Positions 30,228 to 37,905 of a stretch of 64,000 nucleotides of DNA are shown piece by piece. Origin of the DNA: Pseudoxanthomonas sp. JBR18 (GTDB lineage Bacteria; Pseudomonadota; Gammaproteobacteria; Xanthomonadales; Xanthomonadaceae); NCBI RefSeq assembly GCF_028198165.1, contig NZ_CP116339.1, positions 2,239,001-2,303,000 of the forward strand, given 5' to 3'. The number at the start of each line of letters is the position of its first letter. Position 1 is the stretch's first letter. The translations under genes and the position numbers were made by a program. The notes below the pieces were generated by a model that saw only the letters and a list, made by a program, of their open reading frames with translations, was not told where the DNA came from and did no database searches.

Positions 30228-30673
30228 AGCGTGATCCTCTGGGGTGGCGTGGTTTACAAGATCGCGGTCAACAGGTGCGACTCAGGTGTTCCATACACTT
30301 TTAATTCGATCTGCCTCTGGCGATCCCCTCGACATGCCGGCCTAGTGGCCAGCAAGTGGGCCGAGCATGCCACGCGGAAAGTGTTTGGTACAGTTGATCT
30401 TCGCCTTATTCACATCCCGGTAGGAACCAGGGTGTATACGCACCGTCCGCATAACCCGCGTTGCACCTTCCTGGGGCACGGCGACGCCGGAAGGCCCACG
30501 TTGTGGCCGAACTGCGCCAGCGTGGTGCGCTGGTCCGCGCCGCGTGCGGGACCTTCCCGTACGGCGGATCACTGTCGTCATCAATGCGTCGGGCGCGCCC
30601 GACGCTGGTGCTGGCGGTCTATCATTCGTGCGCTTTGCCCCCTCCCATTTCCTGCCCGCACACGCGCCATTCA
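30228..30673. promoter_or_regulatory. Divergent control region, TonB receptor / MocR regulator
   Basis: About 445 bp with locally lower GC between the leftward TonB receptor gene and the rightward MocR gene. Both promoters should be here. A near-palindrome GGTGTATACGCACC at 30431-30444 is a candidate regulator site. I found no 19-bp Fur-like inverted repeat. A -35 like TTGACC exists on the receptor strand but lacks a spaced -10. Confidence 0.4.
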
Positions 30674-32131
30674 ATGCCAGCTCCCCCTGCTTCGAAGACC
30701 GGCGCCAAGCCAAAGCGCAAGGCGGCCCCGCCGACAGCCCGCGCCAGCGGACCGCTCATTGACCGGATCTTCGATGACGTCAGGAGCCGGATCGAGCAGC
30801 AGGTGCTGGAGCCCGGCGAGCGCCTGCCGTCAGTCAGGGCGATGGCCGCCAGCATGGCCATCAGCAATGAAACCGTGCTGCGTGCCTACGACAAACTGAC
30901 GGCTGCGGGGTACCTGCAAGCCCGTCGCGGCTCGGGCTTCTATGTGTCGCCCCAGGCGCGCCAGGCGGGCAAGTCGTTCCCGGCCGGACGATGGGCCGGA
31001 CCGCCGGCTTTCTGTTCCTGGAACCACCTGCTGCATTCGGACCATGCCCACGGCGACTCGGCGCTCGGGACGCTGCCCGCCGAATGGCTCGGCACCGAGG
31101 CGCTGGCCGAGGCGCTCCGGGCGCTGGCCGCGCGACCCCGCAGGAGCCTGTTCGAGTATTCCGACGTGCGCGGCTGGCTGCCCCTGCGCGAAGCCTTGAG
31201 CGCCAAGCTGCGCACGGTCGGTATCGGCGCCGCCGCCGACCAGATCATGACCACGGCAGGTGCCACCGATGCCCTGGACCTGGTGGTCTGGTCATTCCTC
31301 TACCAGGGCCAGTATGTGGTGGTGGAGGAGCCGGCGCCTTTCATCCACACCCAGCGGCTCTTGGCCAGCGGCCTGTGGGTGCTGCGCGTGCGCCGGCTGC
31401 ACGATGGCCCCGACCTGGAGCAGCTGGCCGAACTGTGCGAGAAGTATCAGCCCAAGGCATTGTTCTGTAGCGCGGTGCTCCACAATCCGACCTCCACCAG
31501 CCTGTCGCCACGCAAGGCCCACCAACTGCTCAAGCTCGCCGAGCAGCACGACATGTGGATCGTGGATGACGACACCTATGGCGACCTGCTACCGCGCAGC
31601 GAGCTGGGCTCGGTCACGCGCCTGGCGGCGCTCGATCACCTCGAGCGGGTAATCCATATCGGCAGCTTCTCCAAGACCGTGGCCCCGGGGCTGCGCGCCG
31701 GGTTCCTGGCCGCGGGCAACCAGCATATGGAGCGGCTGCTGCTGATGCGCTCGGTGAGGTCCATCCAGTCCTCGTTGCTCACCGATCAACTCGTGCACCA
31801 CCTGCTCACTGAGGGCGGCTACGAGCAACACTGCGAGAAACTGCAGAAAAAGCTGGCCGCCAGCGGCAAGGCCCTGATGACCAAGATCCGTGCCCGCGGC
31901 TGGCAGGCCGTGGAAACCGGGGCCGGCATGTATCTGTGGATGTCGTTCGGCGAAGGGGTCGATGCCCGGCCGGTGTTGGATGCCCTGCGCGCGGACGGTG
32001 TGATGCTCGCGAGCGAAAGCACGTTCTCGAGCAGTGCCGTCCCCCACCACGTGCGCCTTAATGTCGCGCGCACCGACGATGCGATGCTCGATCGGATCGC
32101 CGCCGCCGTTGCCAGGGTCGCCGCGCACTAG
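30674..32131 (+). CDS. MocR/PdxR-type GntR regulator with aminotransferase domain
   Basis: A 485-residue PLP-dependent regulator. A GntR winged helix (about 25-95; LIDRIFDDVRSRIEQQ, ERLPSVRAMAASMAISNETVLRAYDKL, YLQARRGSGFYV) is fused to a fold-type I aminotransferase domain with the PLP lysine in SFSKTVAPGLRAGF and substrate-site HNPTS. MocR proteins sense PLP or PLP adducts of amino acids and commonly control the divergent gene. Here that is the TonB receptor/ABC/thioredoxin/peptidase operon, so this is the prime candidate regulator. The ATG at 30674 precedes a Lys/Pro-rich linker; a longer in-frame frame upstream occupies the promoter region. Confidence 0.88.
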   Translation: MPAPPASKTGAKPKRKAAPPTARASGPLIDRIFDDVRSRIEQQVLEPGERLPSVRAMAASMAISNETVLRAYDKLTAAGYLQARRGSGFYVSPQARQAGKSFPAGRWAGPPAFCSWNHLLHSDHAHGDSALGTLPAEWLGTEALAEALRALAARPRRSLFEYSDVRGWLPLREALSAKLRTVGIGAAADQIMTTAGATDALDLVVWSFLYQGQYVVVEEPAPFIHTQRLLASGLWVLRVRRLHDGPDLEQLAELCEKYQPKALFCSAVLHNPTSTSLSPRKAHQLLKLAEQHDMWIVDDDTYGDLLPRSELGSVTRLAALDHLERVIHIGSFSKTVAPGLRAGFLAAGNQHMERLLLMRSVRSIQSSLLTDQLVHHLLTEGGYEQHCEKLQKKLAASGKALMTKIRARGWQAVETGAGMYLWMSFGEGVDARPVLDALRADGVMLASESTFSSSAVPHHVRLNVARTDDAMLDRIAAAVARVAAH

Positions 32132-32235
32132 CGGCGGCGGACACCCGCTGGCTTATGCAGCAGAGCGAGTGCGTTCTGCGCGGATTGCGTCACCCGCCAA
32201 CACCCCGTCGCCCGGCGTCTGGCGAGAAGGGTGGG

Positions 32236-33138
32236 TCAAGCAGACGGGGCGCGGAACGCCGCCAGCAGGCGTGAGGCATCCTGGGAGGGCGGCAGGCCGA
32301 AGGCTCTGGCGTATTCACGGCTGAACTGGGTGGCGCTCTCATAGCCGACTTCCATCGCCGCGGCAGTCACGCTGGCGCCCCGGGCCGTGAGCAGGTGGCG
32401 TGCCTGCATCAGGCGCAGTTGCTTCTGGTACTGCAGTGGGCTGAGCGCCGTTGCCGCCTTGAAGTGGCGATGGAAGGCCGACTCGCTCATCGCGGCCAGG
32501 CGGGCGAGGGCGCCGATGCGCAAGGGCGCGCTGTAGTGTTCGCGGATCCACTGGATGGCCTTGCGGACGCGCGCAAGAGCCGAGTCCGGCGTGGCGATAT
32601 CACGCAGGAGTTGTCCATGCGGCCCCTGGAGCACGCGGTAGAGAATCTCGCGTTCATAGACCGGTGCCAGGGCCGCGATGTCAGCCGGGCGTTCCATCAA
32701 ACCCAGCATGCGCACCCAGGCATCCATCAGTTCGGGCGTGACGGTGGCCACCGAGAATGCGGCGGTGGGTCGCGAGGCCACGCCGGTGGGAACAGAATCG
32801 GGCAGGTCGTCCAGCAGGCGGCCGAGGATGCCTGCATCCAGGGTCAGTGCCACGGCCAGATAGGGACTGCCGTCCGATGCTGCATGGACCGCGCCAACGG
32901 CCGGAAGATCCACCGTCATGACGAAGTAGGTGGCCGGGTCGTAATGGAGGGTGCTCTCACCGACGGTCATGGACTTCCCGCCGCGCAGGATCAGGTTGAT
33001 CATGGGCTCATAAACTGCAGAGAGCGCCTGCTCGGGAATCTTTCCCTGCACCATCGCCACCCGCGGAATGCCCGTCTCCGTTTGCCTGTTCTGGGCAGTC
33101 GAAGCCAACCTCCTGAGTTCGTTGAGCTGCGATGTCAT
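32236..33138 (-). CDS. AraC family transcriptional regulator (AraC_N-type)
   Basis: A 300-residue activator: AraC_N cupin-like domain (about 25-180; MINLILRGGKSMTVGE) followed by two helix-turn-helix motifs (about 200-295; IGALARLAAMSESAFHRHFK and VTAAAMEVGYESATQFSREY). This subfamily (formerly DUF1437-like AraC_N) is often divergent from SDR or aldo-keto reductase genes, as here. Directly repeated GAT(T/C)GGGCAGG motifs 21 bp apart lie between it and the SDR gene. The ATG at 33138 gives the normal MTSQLNELRRL start. Confidence 0.9.
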   Translation of the reverse strand: MTSQLNELRRLASTAQNRQTETGIPRVAMVQGKIPEQALSAVYEPMINLILRGGKSMTVGESTLHYDPATYFVMTVDLPAVGAVHAASDGSPYLAVALTLDAGILGRLLDDLPDSVPTGVASRPTAAFSVATVTPELMDAWVRMLGLMERPADIAALAPVYEREILYRVLQGPHGQLLRDIATPDSALARVRKAIQWIREHYSAPLRIGALARLAAMSESAFHRHFKAATALSPLQYQKQLRLMQARHLLTARGASVTAAAMEVGYESATQFSREYARAFGLPPSQDASRLLAAFRAPSA

Positions 33139-33186
33139 GGAGCGGATGAGACCGCAGCGCCTGAGGGCACGCAAGTCGGAAAGCAG

Positions 33187-33218
33187 GATTGGGCAGGTTT
33201 CCGCCAAGATCGGGCAGG
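33187..33218. promoter_or_regulatory. Direct repeats, probable AraC-family operator
   Basis: GATTGGGCAGG (33187-33197) and GATCGGGCAGG (33208-33218) are direct repeats offset by 21 bp, two helical turns. That is the arrangement AraC-family activators recognise with their paired helix-turn-helix motifs. They lie in the divergent AraC/SDR intergenic region, 57 bp upstream of the SDR start. Confidence 0.55.
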
Positions 33219-33274
33219 CCATGCCGGCATCGGCCCAATACCGTGGTGCTCCACATCGAAACAGGAGCACATCC

Positions 33275-34018
33275 ATGGGTGTCATCGTCATCACCGGCGG
33301 GAGCCGGGGCATCGGGGCCGCCGCCGCAAGGGAGTGCGCCCGGCGTGGGCTTGGCGTCATCCTGACCTATCACCGCAATCCCCAGGCCGCGCAGGACGTG
33401 GTCGCACAGATCACCGACCAGGGCGGGTGCGCCCGCGCATTGCCGCTGGATGTGGCGGACGTGGCGAGCTTTGGCGCGTTTGGCCACGCTGTCGAGCTGC
33501 AACTGGACAGGGTCTGGCAGACCGACACGCTTTCTGGCCTGGTCAACAATGGCGGATATGGTCTGTTCAATCCGATGGAGACCGTGACCGAGCAGCAGTT
33601 CGATGGACTGTTCAATGTCCATCTCAGGGGGCCCTTCTTCCTGACCCAGCAGCTGCTGCCGCTCCTTGGCCGCGACGCTTCGATCGTCAACCTGACCAGT
33701 GCCACCGCGCGCGTGGCCACCGCGGGCGTGGCGCCCTATGCCGCGTTCAAGGGCGGGCTCGAAGTGCTGACGCGGTACATGGCCAAGGAATTCGGCGAGC
33801 GCGGGATTCGTGCCAACGCGGTTGCGCCGGGACCGATCCGCACCGAACTGGGGGGCGGCCTCGACGAGGAATACGAGGCGCTGTTGTCCTCGCAGACGGC
33901 TTTGGGGCGCATCGGTGAGCCCGAGGAAGTCGCACGGGTGATTGCCACGCTCCTGTCGGCCGATGGCGCGTGGATCAACGCACAGACCATCGAAGTCGGT
34001 GGCGGCTACTTCGTCTGA
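33275..34018 (+). CDS. SDR family oxidoreductase
   Basis: A 247-residue classical short-chain dehydrogenase: cofactor loop TGGSRGIG at residues 7-14, NNGG where NNAG is usual, catalytic Ser in NLTSATAR, YAAFK (Y and K of the active site), PGPIRTE and the ending EVGGGYFV. The arginine in TYHRNP after strand two suggests NADP preference. First gene of a probable operon with a VOC protein (10 bp later) and a SnoaL protein. It diverges from an AraC activator. ACAGGAG precedes the ATG. Confidence 0.92.
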   Translation: MGVIVITGGSRGIGAAAARECARRGLGVILTYHRNPQAAQDVVAQITDQGGCARALPLDVADVASFGAFGHAVELQLDRVWQTDTLSGLVNNGGYGLFNPMETVTEQQFDGLFNVHLRGPFFLTQQLLPLLGRDASIVNLTSATARVATAGVAPYAAFKGGLEVLTRYMAKEFGERGIRANAVAPGPIRTELGGGLDEEYEALLSSQTALGRIGEPEEVARVIATLLSADGAWINAQTIEVGGGYFV

Positions 34019-34028
34019 GGAGGACGGC

Positions 34029-34430
34029 ATGCTCGACCATCTATTCCTGACCGTCGCCGATCTACGGCGCGCCATCGTGTTCTACGAGGCCGCGTTGAAG
34101 CCGCTTGGGATCGTCAATCGCCTGGATTACGACGGCCGGGACGGGCCGCCTGGCCACCCTGATCTCAAGGGCTTTGGCGCCAACGGCAGGATGTTTTTCT
34201 GGCTGCGGCAGGGACCATCCTGCGGTGCCGCGGCGCATGTGGGCTTCGTTGCCCAATCCCGGGAGAGGGTAGACGCGGCCTATCGCGCCGCGATGCTGGC
34301 CGGCGCAACCGAGATTCATCCCCCCGGCGTACAGCTGCACCACGACCCCCGCTACTACGCCGCGCAGGTCAGGGACCCGGACGGCTACAGCCTGGAGTTT
34401 GTCTACAAGCGTTGGCAGCACGAGGACTGA
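34029..34430 (+). CDS. VOC family (glyoxalase/bleomycin-resistance fold) protein
   Basis: A 133-residue vicinal-oxygen-chelate protein made of one beta-alpha-beta-beta-beta pair. The metal-ligand positions fit H3-type (MLDHLFLTV), H in AAHVGF and E in YSLEFV. Substrate unknown; homologues include glyoxalases, dioxygenases and drug-binding proteins. It starts 10 bp after the SDR stop (GAGGA Shine-Dalgarno) and 4 bp before the SnoaL gene, so all three are one transcript. A related VOC gene follows at 34926. Confidence 0.88.
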   Translation: MLDHLFLTVADLRRAIVFYEAALKPLGIVNRLDYDGRDGPPGHPDLKGFGANGRMFFWLRQGPSCGAAAHVGFVAQSRERVDAAYRAAMLAGATEIHPPGVQLHHDPRYYAAQVRDPDGYSLEFVYKRWQHED

Positions 34431-34434
34431 AACC

Positions 34435-34779
34435 ATGACAGCAAAGCAGCCATTGCAATCGACTGCGAACCGCTTCATCGCGGCGACCAACGCCTTCGAC
34501 GCGCCGGCCGTGCTGGCGCTGTTCGCGCCCGACGCGGTGATCGACGACCCCTCCACCGGTCACACCTTCGTCGGTCACCCCAGCATCCGCGATTACGTGG
34601 AGCGCTACTTCGTGGGCTACAACACAGCCACCCGTCTGTTGTCGTTGACGCAGTCGGGCAAGAACCAGGCCGCGGTCCGGGTGGATTTCAAAGGGGACTT
34701 TGGCCACGAGATCGGTCTGTTGGTCATCACGCTCGGCGCGGGTGGGTTGATCACCCGCATCGATGCGGATCTGGAGTGA
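34435..34779 (+). CDS. SnoaL/NTF2-like protein
   Basis: A 114-residue single SnoaL-like (NTF2 fold) domain: helix TANRFIAATNAFDAPAVLAL, strand DAVIDDPSTG, then FVGHPSIRDYVERYFVGY. This fold binds small hydrophobic ligands and includes polyketide cyclases and isomerases; specificity cannot be read from sequence. It starts 4 bp after the VOC stop in the SDR-VOC-SnoaL operon. Confidence 0.82.
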   Translation: MTAKQPLQSTANRFIAATNAFDAPAVLALFAPDAVIDDPSTGHTFVGHPSIRDYVERYFVGYNTATRLLSLTQSGKNQAAVRVDFKGDFGHEIGLLVITLGAGGLITRIDADLE

Positions 34780-34794
34780 AGAGGACGGGCCCAG

Positions 34795-34929
34795 ATGAAA
34801 CACCTGATGAGCTTCGGTGCCTCGAGGGGCGCCGCCCGCTTGGTGGCGCCCCTCGCTGCAGGATCGATGTGTGCCGACGCCGCTGAAATGCTTCAGATCC
34901 TCCCTTCATCCACGCCGGAGGTCACGTGA
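34795..34929 (+). CDS. Possible 44-residue small protein
   Basis: An ATG with GGGCCCAG upstream opens a 44-codon frame (MKHLMSFGASRGAARLVAPL, then AAGSMCADAAEM and onward) that ends TGA overlapping the GTG start of the next VOC gene (GTGA). That overlap favours translation. Against it, a perfect 10-bp hairpin lies inside the frame and could be the real functional element. No family recognised. Treat as tentative. Confidence 0.25.
   Translation: MKHLMSFGASRGAARLVAPLAAGSMCADAAEMLQILPSSTPEVT
34824..34854 (+). terminator. Perfect 10-bp hairpin, possible terminator or attenuator
   Basis: GAGGGGCGCC, an 11-bp loop and GGCGCCCCTC form a perfect GC-rich stem 45 bp after the SnoaL stop and 72 bp before the next VOC gene. 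No U-tract follows, so at most it is a partial terminator separating the last VOC gene from the SDR-VOC-SnoaL operon. Confidence 0.45.
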
Positions 34930-35315
34930 CGATCATCGACCACATCGAGTTCGCTGTCAGCGACGCGACACGTTCGCGCCGCTTCTATGAGGCTGCGCTG
35001 GCGCCGCTGGGCTTTGTTTGCATCATCACAGTTGGGCCGGAGAAAAGCAGAACCGGAGGTTTCCGGCACGGCTTTGGCAAAGGGGGCTATCCGAGCCTCT
35101 GGATCCACGAGAGAGCGACGGTTGCCCCAGGGACGCATATCGCCCTTGCCTCCAAGAGCCGCCTGGTGGTGGATGCCTTTCACAGGGCGGCGGTGGGAGC
35201 CGGTGGCATCGACAACGGCCCGCCCGGCGTGCGCGAGCACTATCACCTGCGCTATTACGCGGCCTATGTGCTGGATCCGGACGGCATCAATGTCGAGGTG
35301 GTATGCCAGCGCTAG
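34926..35315 (+). CDS. VOC family protein
   Basis: A 129-residue vicinal-oxygen-chelate protein with first-strand IIDHIEFAV, RSRRFYEAALAPLGF and last-strand DPDGINVEVV. Ligand-type residues are H6, H in THIALAS and E in VEVV. It resembles the VOC protein at 34029 in layout (YEAAL-PLG, YYAA-V-DPDG) and probably arose by duplication. The start codon is GTG; no alternative ATG leaves the first strand intact. An AGGTCAC sequence just precedes it. Confidence 0.85.
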   Translation: MTIIDHIEFAVSDATRSRRFYEAALAPLGFVCIITVGPEKSRTGGFRHGFGKGGYPSLWIHERATVAPGTHIALASKSRLVVDAFHRAAVGAGGIDNGPPGVREHYHLRYYAAYVLDPDGINVEVVCQR

Positions 35316-35735
35316 TTGAGGCGGGCGTCTCCTGCGGCCGTCTGTTCCACACATGCTGGTCCCAGTGGGCGAGGATGGTTTGCCAGGGGGGAGACCGTGG
35401 TTCGACGGCGCTGCGAATTCAACGGTGGGAAGATGTGCGTCGCCCGGTGTGTCGGCCTCCAGAGGTATGTGCCGCGCCGGCCGGACGATCGCTTGCTCGC
35501 CTCGCGCTGAGTGGTGGGTGGTTGGCGATGGCGCCCTCCAACCTGACCGGATGCTTGGTTTTCCCTCGTTTCCGGTGGAACGCCATGGGCCTGGCTCACC
35601 CGATCCGGTGCTGGGTCTGATGTTGCGTCGGGGAGGTCCGACCGCGCGAGGCTCGCTGTAGAGCTGAATGGCGTGCCCGCTCATGGGCGCGTGTCCAGAT
35701 GAAGGTGTCCCAGCAACGGCATAAGAGGCCAGACG
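35316..35735. other. Intergenic region, nothing recognised
   Basis: About 420 bp between the VOC gene and the DUF1772-like gene. Several short open frames on both strands show no family resemblance. I see no strong hairpin or promoter. Confidence 0.35.
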
Positions 35736-36260
35736 ATGTCCCCGCGCGTCCGCATCATGCAAACCTTCCTGTGGGCCTCCACGCTCGCCTGGGGGATCGG
35801 GCTGGGGGCGAAGCTCTTCGACCTGCTGGTCGTTGCTGGCGCCTGGGGGGCCGCCCCGCCCGCGTCGTTCGCGCTACTGCCCTATGGCCCCAGGTATCCG
35901 GTCAGTCCAGGCGACTTTTTCCAGCCACTGTCGGCCTTGATGGCGCTCACCGTGGTCGGTGCACTGGTCGCTGGGTGGCGCCAGTCACGGCCACTTCGTC
36001 GCTGGTTGCTGGTGGGCGTATCCGCCTTCGTCCTGATCTGGGCGATCACGCCCACGATCTTCTGGCCGATGATCAATGCTCAGTACGCCATCGCGACGGG
36101 AAAGGCGACCGCCAGCGCCGCGGAGGCAGCCGCGCTGACTGCACGCTGGATCGCGTGGGACGGGTTTCGCATCGCGCTCATCGCCATCGGATTTCTCGCG
36201 TCCCTCCGGACCTTGACGCTCGCCACGCAAGGCCTGATTCATACGCAAGTTCGGCCCTGA
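35736..36260 (+). CDS. Four-helix integral membrane protein, DUF1772-like
   Basis: A 174-residue inner-membrane protein with hydrophobic segments near residues 8-32, 65-82, 90-112 and 140-160. The pattern with SPGDFF before segment two and TPTIFWPMINAQY after segment three resembles DUF1772 (anthrone oxygenase-like) proteins, but no catalytic role can be assigned. It stands alone. The ATG at 35736 is the first in frame; a second ATG at residue 8 is possible. Confidence 0.7.
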   Translation: MSPRVRIMQTFLWASTLAWGIGLGAKLFDLLVVAGAWGAAPPASFALLPYGPRYPVSPGDFFQPLSALMALTVVGALVAGWRQSRPLRRWLLVGVSAFVLIWAITPTIFWPMINAQYAIATGKATASAAEAAALTARWIAWDGFRIALIAIGFLASLRTLTLATQGLIHTQVRP

Positions 36261-36555
36261 TCCGCCACCGGTGCGACTGCGCCTGGCGGTGTGGCGCGCC
36301 CCGTCATTGCCGAGGGCAAGTGCGTTCGTGGTTGGGTGCGGGCCTCGAAGTGCGCCACGGCGTGCGCCTGCCGGACCGCCGCGTCGGCGCGTGGTTGGAT
36401 GGGGTGATGCGCAAGGCCACGGGTACTTCGCGCCTCAGTCTTGGGATCGTTCAAGCGCCGTGTGAATTTGCTGGGGGGCTCTTCACCCGTGCCCAACCCG
36501 TGCAGGTACACGTTTGCGCGGCCCGCTTGAGGGCGAACTGAAGTGGAGCTCCACG

Positions 36556-36732
36556 ATGGACAAGAATCGGACCGAGGGTGCCAAGAATCAGGTCAAGGGC
36601 ACCGCCAAGGAAGTGGCCGGCAAGGTCACCGGCAATACCGGGAAGGAAGTCGAGGGCAAGGTGCAGAAGGGCGTAGGCAAGGCCCAGAGCGCAGTGGGCA
36701 AGAGTCGCGACGAGGCCAGGACCCATCGCTGA
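36556..36732 (+). CDS. CsbD family stress protein
   Basis: A 58-residue hydrophilic, Lys/Gly-rich protein with the CsbD repeat pattern (GAKNQVKGTAKEVAGKVTGN, then EVEGKVQKGVGKAQ). Family members are abundant general-stress proteins of unknown mechanism. The ATG at 36556 gives the typical MDKNRTEG start; an in-frame upstream ATG is rejected. A stable hairpin lies 8 bp after the stop. Confidence 0.9.
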   Translation: MDKNRTEGAKNQVKGTAKEVAGKVTGNTGKEVEGKVQKGVGKAQSAVGKSRDEARTHR

Positions 36733-36739
36733 ACTCCCG

Positions 36740-36771
36740 ACGCCGGCTCCCGGGTTTTCCGGGGCCGGCGT
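36740..36771 (+). terminator. Hairpin terminator after the CsbD gene
   Basis: ACGCCGGC-T-CCCGG, loop GTTTT, CCGGG-GCCGGCGT form a stem of 13 pairs with one bulged T. It lies between the CsbD gene and the convergent alaE gene. The U-tract is poor, so termination may be partial or factor-assisted. Confidence 0.6.
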
Positions 36772-36844
36772 GTAGCGGTATGGGAGCGGTCACGCCCTGC
36801 GCGTTGGCGCGCCGCGCGCACTTGCGCCCTCCCTGCCCGGTCGC

Positions 36845-37309
36845 TCAATCGCCCAGGCTCATGGGCTTCTCGCCGCCCGGGGACAGGCCAAAGCGCGCCC
36901 GGGTCCAGTTGAGGAACGCCCCGTAGGGCCGTCCGGTGACCAGCATCAACACGGTGGCGCCCAAGACGCCGCGGACCAGGCCGGCACCGGAGGCCCCGCT
37001 GACGGCGATGATGGCCGCATAGATCGGGACCTGGAAACTGACCAGCGCCAGGCTGTCCCAAAACAGCTGCGATGCGCGCGACGGCCCTGCATGCCGCATC
37101 AGGCGGTCCCGCCAAAGGCCATAGGGCCTGGCCACCGGAATCATCAGTGCGGCGCCCAGCAGGCGCGCATGCAGGATTTCGTCCCATGACATCCCGGAAA
37201 CGAAGCGCTCGTTGAGAACGCCGGTCGCGGTGAAGAACACGATCAGCGCGGTGGTATCGGCGATGAAGGCCCGCAGCCGAGGTGCTGCGAGCGGTGTTGT
37301 GTCATGCAT
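36845..37309 (-). CDS. alaE: AlaE family L-alanine exporter
   Basis: A 154-residue inner-membrane protein of the AlaE family, near the E. coli length of 149. Four membrane segments lie near residues 15-35, 48-66, 88-110 and 115-138. Family features include RLRAFIADTTALIVFF at the start, SGMSWDEILHARLLGA, PYGLWRDRLMR and VSFQVPIYAAI. AlaE exports excess L-alanine using the proton gradient. Monocistronic and convergent with the CsbD gene. Confidence 0.88.
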   Translation of the reverse strand: MHDTTPLAAPRLRAFIADTTALIVFFTATGVLNERFVSGMSWDEILHARLLGAALMIPVARPYGLWRDRLMRHAGPSRASQLFWDSLALVSFQVPIYAAIIAVSGASGAGLVRGVLGATVLMLVTGRPYGAFLNWTRARFGLSPGGEKPMSLGD

Positions 37310-37905
37310 GGCCGGCAGTGTCGGTCGCGCGACGCCAACAAGGGGTGATGCCGTGCAGGGGGCGGGAGCGTTCGCATTCGAAGACGGACTGCCCCATCCG
37401 GCTGGAGCGCGAGCGCCGCCCAGCCGAGATCAAGGTCACCCGCCGGGCCCAAAATGCGGGGGCTTTGTCGGGCCGAACATCAAGGTCCTTCACGGATCCA
37501 GGGCGCCCCGGCCGCGGCAAAGCCGGGCAAGCCAGATTGAGGTGCTCGGCAAGACCCACCGCGACCAAGCCGCATGGCGCGGCGCAAGCGTCGAGAAGGT
37601 CGTGCCGGGCTGCTCTGTTCCCAGGGCTGGGACCTCGCCAGATCTACGCGGATCCCCGGCAGGCACGGTGGGAGGGATTCGCGGTTGAGCCCAAGCGGCG
37701 GTTGAGCGATTGGCGGCACCTGTCGAGCATGATCACGCTGGAACAGGCGGCTGCGTATTGCGAAGTGGGAGCTGTCCGTTCTTGCGTCCTCTTGCCCGTC
37801 GTGCGGCCTGCTGTCCATCGGCTCGGACGGGCGTAGGGAGATGCGCTTTGCGGCCGGCTTTGCCATGCTGGCGCCCCTTCCCGCCCCCGTGAACGTGATC
37901 GACCC
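37310..37905. other. Intergenic region of about 600 bp, no gene supported
   Basis: Lies between the divergent alaE and PAS-GGDEF genes. Open frames on both strands have no recognisable content, and the longest is antisense to the cyclase gene. Promoters of both neighbours should be here but I cannot place them with confidence. Confidence 0.35.

Noticed and set aside
30228..30460. A Fur box upstream of the TonB receptor gene
   Set aside because: I found no GATAAT-type 19-bp inverted repeat on either strand, so iron regulation is not supported by sequence.
28137..30899. A 920-codon frame antisense to the TonB receptor and running into the MocR promoter
   Set aside because: Its composition is that of a GC-rich antisense shadow, no motif is recognisable, and the opposite strand encodes an unmistakable TonB-dependent receptor.
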